From: Ruminococcus sp.
GTDB lineage: Bacteria; Bacillota; Clostridia; Oscillospirales; Ruminococcaceae
Reading direction: 5' to 3'
DNA: 11,618 nt
Assembly (NCBI GenBank): GCA_017544125.1
Contig: JAFYET010000017.1
Location: 1 to 11,618, forward strand
Shown: piece after piece, positions 1 through 5,222 of the stretch
Numbering within the stretch: the stretch's first letter is position 1
Layout: every line of letters starts with the position of its first letter
The notes under the pieces: model-generated
Database searches by the model: none
Told to the model about the DNA's origin: nothing
The model's input: only the letters and a program-made list of their open reading frames with translations
Made by a program: the position numbers and the translations under genes

Positions 1-300
1 ATCATTTGCTATCATGGCATCAACGCCCGCCGCCTCAGCGTCCTTGATAAAGCCCTCGAGCTTGGGCATCTCGTTATTATGCGGCAGAGTGTTGCAGGTA
101 AGGTATACACGCTTGCCCCTGGAATGTGCTTCATTGCAGGCTTTTTTCAGGCTAACAGCATCAAACTTAGCCGAGCCTGCCCTCATACCGAACATAGTGC
201 CCCCGAGGTATACAGCATCAGCGCCGTAATCAAGGGCTGCATAAAGCCTTTCCATATCCCCGACAGGGGCTAATATCTCAAGTAAACTATCCATTTTCAT
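1..300 (-). CDS. Peptidase U32 family protein, N-terminal 100 residues (3' end beyond left edge)
   Basis: The reading frame is open from the ATG at 300 to the left edge, giving 100 residues of a U32 N-terminus. Visible family features are LEILAPVGD near residues 6-14, then ALDYGADAVYLGG, then a GKRVYLTCN strand, an early part of the predicted barrel fold. Despite the 'peptidase' name, bacterial members include tRNA and rRNA hydroxylation factors (TrhP, RlhA) as well as proteins called collagenase-like; which one this is cannot be told from the N-terminus. In B. subtilis the U32 genes yrrN/yrrO follow mltG (yrrL), and they act in tRNA U34 hydroxylation, so a TrhP-like role is a reasonable inference. 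The start overlaps the stop of the upstream gene as TGATG, implying translational coupling. An in-frame ATG at 294 (MDSLLEIL) lies 10 nt from the AAAGGA site, against 4 nt for the ATG at 300, and could be the true start. Confidence 0.9.
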   Translation of the reverse strand, partial: MKMDSLLEILAPVGDMERLYAALDYGADAVYLGGTMFGMRAGSAKFDAVSLKKACNEAHSRGKRVYLTCNTLPHNNEMPKLEGFIKDAEAAGVDAMIAND

Positions 301-857
301 CATTTCCTTTGTCTGTTTAAAAACTCAGCCATTCTTATTATTCCTGAAAGTGCTTTTTCGTCATCGTTAGCATTGAGTGTATCAGTGTTCATACTGCACA
401 CAGGCTCACATATCTCATCACAACCGACAGAGCGAAGTATTATCCCTGCGGTCTTTAGTGCTGTTTCTTCTGTTCCCAAGCCGCCGCCGACAAGTATCAC
501 AGCACCCTTTTTCTTCTTTGTGATAAGCCTTACACCCTGAAAATGCGCCACACAGAAATACATCTGGCATCTGCTAATAACATCAAGCAGCCTGCCTGTA
601 AGCTCATTAAAGTATACGGGCGAAGCGATGACTATATTGTCACTTTCTTGGATAAGCCTGTAAACGCTCTGCATACCGTCCTGCACAGCACAGCCTGTAT
701 GTGTCACGCAGTATCTGCAATCTACACATGGCGATATATCGCAGTAATAAGCGTCTATCACGGTCATTTCACCGTCAAGCTCACTAACAAGCCTGTTGAT
801 AAGTGTTACAGTGTTTCCCTGCTTTCTCGGTGAGCCGTTGAGAATAAGTGTTTTCAT
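300..857 (-). CDS. Flavodoxin-fold NAD(P)H-dependent oxidoreductase with a clustered-cysteine motif (iron-sulfur flavoprotein-like)
   Basis: This 185-residue protein has the flavodoxin-like fold of the NADPH-dependent FMN reductase family. NGSPRKQGNT at residues 7-16 is the FMN phosphate-binding loop after the first strand, and SPVYFNELTGRL at 79-90 is the second flavin-contacting loop. Between them is a compact cysteine set, C44-x2-C47-x2-C50-x5-C56, with C39 just before it. This matches the CX2CX2CX4-7C pattern that binds a 4Fe-4S cluster in archaeal iron-sulfur flavoproteins, although many clostridial relatives carry it without proof of a cluster. No signal peptide or membrane segment is visible, so it is probably a cytosolic electron carrier or reductase; the substrate is unknown. 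A TAGGGAGA site lies just upstream of the ATG at 857. The gene follows mltG after a 57-nt gap containing a hairpin, and overlaps the U32 gene by one base. Confidence 0.85.
   Translation of the reverse strand: MKTLILNGSPRKQGNTVTLINRLVSELDGEMTVIDAYYCDISPCVDCRYCVTHTGCAVQDGMQSVYRLIQESDNIVIASPVYFNELTGRLLDVISRCQMYFCVAHFQGVRLITKKKKGAVILVGGGLGTEETALKTAGIILRSVGCDEICEPVCSMNTDTLNANDDEKALSGIIRMAEFLNRQRK
305..310 (-). promoter_or_regulatory. Shine-Dalgarno for the U32 gene, inside the end of the upstream gene
   Basis: AAAGGA lies in the last codons of the flavoprotein gene. It is 4 nt from the ATG at 300 and 10 nt from the in-frame ATG at 294. The spacing slightly favours the ATG at 294, while the TGATG stop/start overlap favours 300. 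The N-terminal difference is only two residues. Confidence 0.55.
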
Positions 858-876
858 ATTTCTCCCTATTTAAGCA

Positions 877-907
877 TTGTGCTTCCCGCATATAGCGGAA
901 AGCACAA
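877..907 (-). other. Intercistronic stem-loop between mltG and the flavoprotein gene
   Basis: Positions 877-889 pair with 895-907 around a 5-nt loop, giving a 13-bp stem. The single irregular pair (885/899) is a G-U wobble in the minus-strand transcript but a C-A mismatch in plus-strand RNA, so the structure is better formed in the direction the genes are read. The bases that follow in the transcript (UGCUUAAAUAG) are not a U-tract, so this is not a classical intrinsic terminator. It may be an mRNA-stabilising or processing hairpin, or a partial attenuator that lowers expression of the two downstream genes. Confidence 0.6.
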
Positions 908-914
908 ATGGTGA

Positions 915-2561
915 TTATTCAGCTGAAACAAGACCTGCCTTGACAAGGTTCTTTTCATGCTCTTCATTCGTCTTAGCGTAGTAAGCCTTACCTGTATCAA
1001 GGTTATTACAGAAGAAGAAGTATTCTGTCTGCTCGGGGTTGAGTACGGCATTTATCGCATCAAGACCCGGGTTGCAGATAGGTCCTGCTGGCAAGCCCTT
1101 ACAGTGATAGGTATCATACCCCTCGGTATAATACTTGATAGATACGTTAGAATCAGCCTCTTTTTTGATTACATTCTTTATGTAGTTAGATGTTGCGTCT
1201 GATTCAAGTGACGGGAACAGCTGTGAGTTATCAAGTCTGTTGATAAATACGCTGGCAACTATAGGCATATCCTTAACAGTGCCTGCCTCCTTCTGAACAA
1301 CAGAAGCGAGGGTGATGACCTCATTGAGCGTCATGCCGTTCTGCTTCATCTTGCTTTCCATGCTGCTTGTGAACTTATCAGCAAAATGCTCCTTGATTAT
1401 CCTTGCAACGTTATACGCATCGTCTTCGAGATAGAATTCATATGTATCCGGGAAGAAGAAGCCCTCCATTTTATAGAATTTCAGGTCTGATTCCTCGATA
1501 AGGTTCTCAAAAGCAAAGCCCTGGTTCTTGTTGAACTGGAAGATAAAATCTTTCTTGGTGCAGACCTTATTGTCTTCAAGAAGCTGTGCTGCCTCTCTTA
1601 AGGTTATGCCCTCGGGGAAGGTTATTGCGACTGTTGCTCTGTTTGTACGGTTGACAGAAAGCTCATCAATTATCTGCGCATAGCTCATTGAAGGTCTGAG
1701 TGTGATATCACCGGGGTAGAAATCAAGGTTCTTCATTCTCATGATAATGCTGAACAGCTTGGGCTCCTTGATGATATCATTCTCTTCAAGAAGCTTTATT
1801 ACCTGGTCAGATGTTGCCCCGTCGGGGATATTGAAGGTTATCTCATTTGAGTTCTTGCCTATGCCCAGATACTCCATACCAAGGCGTATGCCGTTATATG
1901 CGATAACGATAGATACGGTAAGAATCAATGATATGATTATAAGCCCGCCGAAGACCGAGTTGTTAAAGCGTGACTTCTTGGCTTTCTTTTTCTTTTTCTT
2001 CTTGGAAGAAGAGCTGCCCTTATTTGACCTTATGATCTTAAGGTCTTCTTCATCACGCACATAGCACTTTTTGCGTGGGGCTTTATCGGCAGTTTGAGTG
2101 CGCTCATTGCCGTCATCGGTTATGTCCGTTCTCGGGTTTTCCGTGATAGGTATTATGGGGTCGCTGTCGCTCTCCTCAAAAGCCTTCTCCGCATCAAGCT
2201 CGATATCCGATACTTCCTTTTCTTCTTTTCCATTCTCAGGGTCAAGGGAAATATCAGCTATTTCCTTTTCATTATCCTCCTGCGAAGCCTCGGGGAATGA
2301 TATATCCGCAATGCCGTCGTCCTCAGGCTTGTCTGCATCAGGGGCGTTTGCCTCATCGGCTGTCTCCTCAGCGCTTTGCGCTGTGTCAGATGCCTCGCTT
2401 ACAGCCTCGCCAACTGATACGGCAGCCTCTTCGATAACCTCGGCAGCTTCATTGACTTGCTGAGATGTCTGCGCACTTTCCTCGGTATTATCTTGCGCTT
2501 TCTCGGGCTTCTTTGAATACTGCTTTATAATATCATCGAGCTTAAAGTCCTTATCATCCAT
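915..2561 (-). CDS. mltG: Endolytic murein transglycosylase MltG (YceG family) with long acidic cytoplasmic N-tail
   Basis: MltG is a membrane-anchored lytic transglycosylase that cuts nascent glycan strands inside the chain and helps set their length. The 548 residues divide into an acidic, low-complexity region (about 1-180), a lysine-rich stretch (187-197), one membrane helix (about 204-222), and the extracytoplasmic YceG region. Family motifs include MEGFFFPDTYEF (365-376), the active-site segment ASVVQKEAG (419-427, with E425 as the predicted catalytic glutamate), VASVFINRL (435-443) and GLPAGPICNPG (489-499). The tail carries three spaced copies of a short IADIS-like motif at 84, 101 and 117. 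E. coli MltG is about 340 residues, so the tail adds nearly 200. The ATG at 2561 is 9 nt from AGGGAGA, and the gene overlaps the end of the cyclo-ligase gene by 8 nt. The catalytic region looks complete. Confidence 0.95.
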   Translation of the reverse strand: MDDKDFKLDDIIKQYSKKPEKAQDNTEESAQTSQQVNEAAEVIEEAAVSVGEAVSEASDTAQSAEETADEANAPDADKPEDDGIADISFPEASQEDNEKEIADISLDPENGKEEKEVSDIELDAEKAFEESDSDPIIPITENPRTDITDDGNERTQTADKAPRKKCYVRDEEDLKIIRSNKGSSSSKKKKKKKAKKSRFNNSVFGGLIIISLILTVSIVIAYNGIRLGMEYLGIGKNSNEITFNIPDGATSDQVIKLLEENDIIKEPKLFSIIMRMKNLDFYPGDITLRPSMSYAQIIDELSVNRTNRATVAITFPEGITLREAAQLLEDNKVCTKKDFIFQFNKNQGFAFENLIEESDLKFYKMEGFFFPDTYEFYLEDDAYNVARIIKEHFADKFTSSMESKMKQNGMTLNEVITLASVVQKEAGTVKDMPIVASVFINRLDNSQLFPSLESDATSNYIKNVIKKEADSNVSIKYYTEGYDTYHCKGLPAGPICNPGLDAINAVLNPEQTEYFFFCNNLDTGKAYYAKTNEEHEKNLVKAGLVSAE

Positions 2562-3138
2562 TAAAACTTATCTCCCTTTCATTTATATAGCTTACACTTT
2601 TTTCTGTTATTACTATATCAGCACATATATCTGTTTTATCTGAATCAATGCTGTCTACGATACACCCGCTGTAACATATGCCTATCCTTTTACCGTTAAA
2701 CCCGGCAAGAAACCTGTCATAAAACCCCTTGCCAAAGCCCACTCTGTAACCTTTTTTATCATAGCAAAGCGCAGGCACTATGCAGCAGCTCTTATCTGAA
2801 AACTCCGTTATAGCAGCTATGCTCTCTTTTGGCTCATCTATCGAATAGCTGCCGCTTTCAAGGTCATCAAAGCCGCTTATCGGGTAAAAATACATTATAT
2901 TCGTTCCCTTTACACACCTCGGTGCAAGAACTATCTTTGTATCATCCTTAAAAAGCTCTGTCAAAAACCGCCTTGTATCCACCTCAATATCAGATGATAC
3001 ATAGCATAGTATCTCATCAAAGGGCTTTATTATATCAAGCAGAGTATCGGCTATCTTTTTATCATACTCACGCCTTTTATCTTTATCCATTTCAAGGCGA
3101 TAAGTCTTCATCTGCTCTCTTAACTGTTTCTTGTTCAT
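2554..3138 (-). CDS. 5-formyltetrahydrofolate cyclo-ligase
   Basis: This enzyme (MTHFS, the YgfA/Fau1 family) uses ATP to convert 5-formyl-THF to 5,10-methenyl-THF, returning a storage or inhibitory folate to the one-carbon pool in the cytosol. Counting from the chosen start, the protein has 194 residues, a normal family length. The hallmark is the C-terminal nucleotide/folate loop KGYRVGFGKGFYDRFL (129-144), preceded by VPALCYD; a basic N-terminal helix (KKQLREQMKTYR) is also typical. I chose the ATG at 3138 because it overlaps the stop of the preceding gene as ATGA, a standard coupling arrangement. A GTG at 3147 would add three residues but has no better ribosome site. Lying downstream of thyX and tmk and upstream of mltG, it fits a folate/thymidylate grouping. 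No key residue appears to be missing. Confidence 0.92.
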   Translation of the reverse strand: MNKKQLREQMKTYRLEMDKDKRREYDKKIADTLLDIIKPFDEILCYVSSDIEVDTRRFLTELFKDDTKIVLAPRCVKGTNIMYFYPISGFDDLESGSYSIDEPKESIAAITEFSDKSCCIVPALCYDKKGYRVGFGKGFYDRFLAGFNGKRIGICYSGCIVDSIDSDKTDICADIVITEKSVSYINEREISFNG

Positions 3139-3680
3139 TCTCTGCACTGCATATTTGATTCAACAGCAAGGCTCTTTTCCTTGCCGCATAAAAGCTCTGC
3201 CAGCTTAAAGCCGAACTTGAATGCAGCCCCGGGACCCTTGCCCGTAATGAATATGCCGTCATGTATGACCATTTTCGGCATATAAGCGCTGCCCTTAAGT
3301 GCGCTCTCACACCCGGGGAAGCAGGTAGCCTTTACACCTGTGAGCAAGCCCTTATGCCCTAAAATAGTAGGTGCTGCGCAGATAGCAGCAATGAATTTCT
3401 TGCTCTCATAGCAAAAATCAATAGCCGCCTGTACTTCGGAACTGTTCTCGAGATTGACAGTTCCCGGCATACCGCCCGGAAGAACTATCATATCAAGGTC
3501 ATCGCCGAGCTTTATCTCATCAACTGTAACATCGGCTGTTATCGGAATATTATGCGAGGTGATGACCTGTTTTCCCGTAACGCCGACGGTAACGACCTTA
3601 ACGCCTGCACGCCTTAGAATATCTATCGGCGCAATAGCCTCTACATCTTCAAATCCATCTGCAAGAAAAACATATACCAT
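3135..3680 (-). CDS. DJ-1/PfpI (ThiJ/YajL) family protein
   Basis: This is a 181-residue single-domain protein of the DJ-1 superfamily. Signature segments are FLADGFEDVEAIAPIDILRR (5-24), VLPGGMPG (67-74), and the nucleophile elbow AAICAAP with C101, the equivalent of human DJ-1 C106. E14 corresponds to the conserved glutamate that tunes that cysteine, and GKGPGAAFKF (148-157) matches the conserved late segment. Members have been proposed to act as glyoxalases, deglycases or redox-sensitive chaperones, and several of those activities are disputed, so no substrate is assigned. The His of human DJ-1 (H126) is replaced by F121 in TCFPG, as in many bacterial relatives. I chose the ATG at 3680 because the AGAAAGGA site lies 9 nt away; an ATG at 3689 would be almost on top of it. 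The gene follows tmk by 26 nt and overlaps the cyclo-ligase gene by 4 nt. Confidence 0.92.
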   Translation of the reverse strand: MVYVFLADGFEDVEAIAPIDILRRAGVKVVTVGVTGKQVITSHNIPITADVTVDEIKLGDDLDMIVLPGGMPGTVNLENSSEVQAAIDFCYESKKFIAAICAAPTILGHKGLLTGVKATCFPGCESALKGSAYMPKMVIHDGIFITGKGPGAAFKFGFKLAELLCGKEKSLAVESNMQCRE

Positions 3681-3689
3681 ACAAAACAT

Positions 3690-3697
3690 TCCTTTCT
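3690..3697 (-). promoter_or_regulatory. Shine-Dalgarno that decides the DJ-1 family gene start
   Basis: AGAAAGGA, the same octamer that precedes thyX, lies 9 nt from the ATG at 3680 and abuts the ATG at 3689. The spacing therefore supports the shorter protein beginning MVYVFLADG. Confidence 0.7.
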
Positions 3698-3706
3698 ATC
3701 GTCTGA

Positions 3707-4369
3707 TCAAACCAGCTCTTCGAGCCTGCTCAGGAGCTTTTTGTTTATTTCATCTATTGGCAGAGGGTCATGCCCGTCTGAGCAGTCAATCATTTCCCAG
3801 CCGAGCTTATCTGCTGAGAAATATGCCGCCTCTCTGCACCTTTTCATATACTCCATATTAGCCTCGTGGATATCCTTTTTGCTTTCATCGCCCTCATACC
3901 TTGCAGCAAGCAGCCTTTGCGATACTTCAAGCGGCATATCAAGGAATACCACCTTATCAGGCCTCGGCAGCCCGAGCCTTTCGTATTCATAATCATAAAG
4001 CCAATCAGTAAACTCGCCCCAGTGCTGTTTATCGAGCTTGCTCATCTGATATATCAGGTTAGATGTAACATACCTTGCAGCGAGGATAAACGTTCCCTCA
4101 TTATATTCCTTTTCCCAGAACTGCTTGAAGCTCGCATATCTGTCAACTGCATAAAAGCTCGCAGCAGCATAGGCGTTTATCTCATCAGCCGAGCTTGACA
4201 GCTTGCCGTCAAGATACATTCTTACAAGCACGCTTGAAGGCTGCTCGTAATCAGGAAAGCTGATGGGCTTTACACTCACGCCTTTTTCTGTTATCTTCTT
4301 TGCACAAAGCTCAAACTGTGTGCTCTTGCCGCACCCGTCAAGCCCTTCTATAACAGCAAGTTTACCCAT
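3707..4369 (-). CDS. tmk: Thymidylate kinase (dTMP kinase), divergent clostridial type
   Basis: The likely reaction is ATP-dependent phosphorylation of dTMP to dTDP, directly after ThyX in the pathway. The 220-residue P-loop protein shows the Walker A loop GLDGCGKST (9-17), SFPDY (37-41) where classical bacterial enzymes have REPGG, the AVDRYAS segment (74-80), VVFLDMP (140-146), and a lid with RYEGDESKKDIHE (157-169). These features place it in a clostridial branch annotated as thymidylate or deoxynucleoside kinase, so other deoxynucleotide substrates are possible. The DR(Y/H) motif that follows the third strand in thymidylate kinases reads AARY (97-100): the usual Asp, which lies near the Mg-ATP in this family, is Ala98, while Arg99 is kept. 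The start forms TAATG with the thyX stop, strongly suggesting coupled translation and supporting the dTMP role. The ATG at 4369 is preceded by AGGGGCAGGAATA. Confidence 0.85.
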   Translation of the reverse strand: MGKLAVIEGLDGCGKSTQFELCAKKITEKGVSVKPISFPDYEQPSSVLVRMYLDGKLSSSADEINAYAAASFYAVDRYASFKQFWEKEYNEGTFILAARYVTSNLIYQMSKLDKQHWGEFTDWLYDYEYERLGLPRPDKVVFLDMPLEVSQRLLAARYEGDESKKDIHEANMEYMKRCREAAYFSADKLGWEMIDCSDGHDPLPIDEINKKLLSRLEELV

Positions 4370-5142
4370 TATTCCTGCCCCTTTAGCTCTTTGTATTTTG
4401 CCACAACTTCTTTAAAGCTGCCGCAGGTCATACCGCCCTCACCGCAGCGCCCGGTTCTCACACATGAAGGCCCTGCCTTGGCAAAAAGCGTGGGCGCTGC
4501 CTCAACACACAGCTTGAGCATTCTGTCAGCAAGCTCGTGTATCTCCCACTGCGCACGGTTGCAGCAGCGCAGCGAGAAGAAATTCATAAGGCTTCTCGCA
4601 TTCATGGTGACAAGCATTTTTGTAGCACAGGCATTGGGCAGCACGAACCTTGCGTCCTCGATTGCCTTTTTCTGCGCCTTGCGCCTTGCGGTCTTTTCAT
4701 CATCGCCCTGCTCGGTAAAGGTCTTGAAATGCTTTTCCTTAAGTATATCTGCGAGCTTGTTATATGAATCTATCGCCGAGCGCATCTGCTCATTGTAGAG
4801 CTTAATTGCATCTTCATCAGCAGCGATCTCGGGCGGGGTCACGAATTCAAACTTGCTCTCCTCAACATAACGCTGGCTCTGAACAGAAAAAGACGCTATC
4901 CTGTGCCTTGTTATCTGTGCAAGCAGTGAGCGTGAAACGCCCTCAATGCCGAATGTGAACGTAACGTGCTCGATAGGGCTCTCATGCCCTATATTTGTGA
5001 GCATATCAAGGAAGCTGTCTATCTTCTCCGGTGTCAGCCCGTCCATAAGTGTGTCGATATCTGCGCTTGCATAGCAGAGCTTTGCAGCAGTAGCTATTAC
5101 CTTTTCGGGCTCGGGAGTATGCGTGATAAGTGTAACTTTCAT
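4369..5142 (-). CDS. thyX: Flavin-dependent thymidylate synthase ThyX
   Basis: ThyX methylates dUMP to dTMP using methylene-THF, with FAD and NADPH, and releases THF rather than dihydrofolate. The 257-residue protein contains the diagnostic RHR-x7-S motif (R79, H80, R81, S89) within RHRIASFSVQSQR, the earlier GHESPIEH segment (52-59), and the C-terminal MNARSLMNFFSLR and AQWEIHELA segments that build the dUMP/flavin site. A short tail (about 223-241) has three regularly placed cysteines, C227, C233 and C240. The ATG at 5142 is 8 nt from AGAAAGGA, and the gene has its own strong promoter upstream. It is the first gene of the left-hand unit and is followed without a gap by tmk, so dTMP synthesis and its first phosphorylation are produced together. 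No classical thyA is seen in the window. Confidence 0.97.
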   Translation of the reverse strand: MKVTLITHTPEPEKVIATAAKLCYASADIDTLMDGLTPEKIDSFLDMLTNIGHESPIEHVTFTFGIEGVSRSLLAQITRHRIASFSVQSQRYVEESKFEFVTPPEIAADEDAIKLYNEQMRSAIDSYNKLADILKEKHFKTFTEQGDDEKTARRKAQKKAIEDARFVLPNACATKMLVTMNARSLMNFFSLRCCNRAQWEIHELADRMLKLCVEAAPTLFAKAGPSCVRTGRCGEGGMTCGSFKEVVAKYKELKGQE

Positions 5143-5177
5143 TTTCAGCTTCCTTTCTATTTTAAAACCATTATTAT

Positions 5178-5206
5178 ATTATACCATTTTTTAGCCGTTT
5201 AGTCAA
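5178..5206 (-). promoter_or_regulatory. Sigma-A type promoter with extended -10, driving thyX and following genes
   Basis: Reading on the minus strand, TTGACT (5206-5201) is separated by exactly 17 nt from TATAAT (5183-5178), with TGG immediately before the -10 box, an extended -10 element. The predicted transcription start is near 5171, giving a 5' leader of roughly 30 nt. This is the only convincing promoter I see in the window, and it lies in the largest intergenic gap (5143-5222). Confidence 0.85.
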
Positions 5207-5222
5207 TATCTTCGGGCTTCTT

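Noticed and set aside
1975..2015. A-rich Lys-codon run in mltG as a programmed frameshift or slippage site
   Set aside because: The A-runs are short and broken by G, the frame continues normally into the membrane helix, and no alternative frame gives a sensible product.
2098..2463. Plus-strand open frame of 121 codons, very Ser-rich
   Set aside because: It is the exact antisense of the acidic tail of mltG; GAx/GCx codons read backwards give Ser-rich peptides. No ribosome site or homology is recognisable.
5187..5222. Possible terminator between recN and thyX
   Set aside because: AGCC and GGCT can pair over only four bases with a long loop, and in the direction of transcription the following run is A, not U. 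The bases instead form the thyX promoter.
5143..5222. ARG box or other operator near the thyX promoter
   Set aside because: No TGAAT-type palindrome or other inverted repeat is visible around the -35, -10 or leader.
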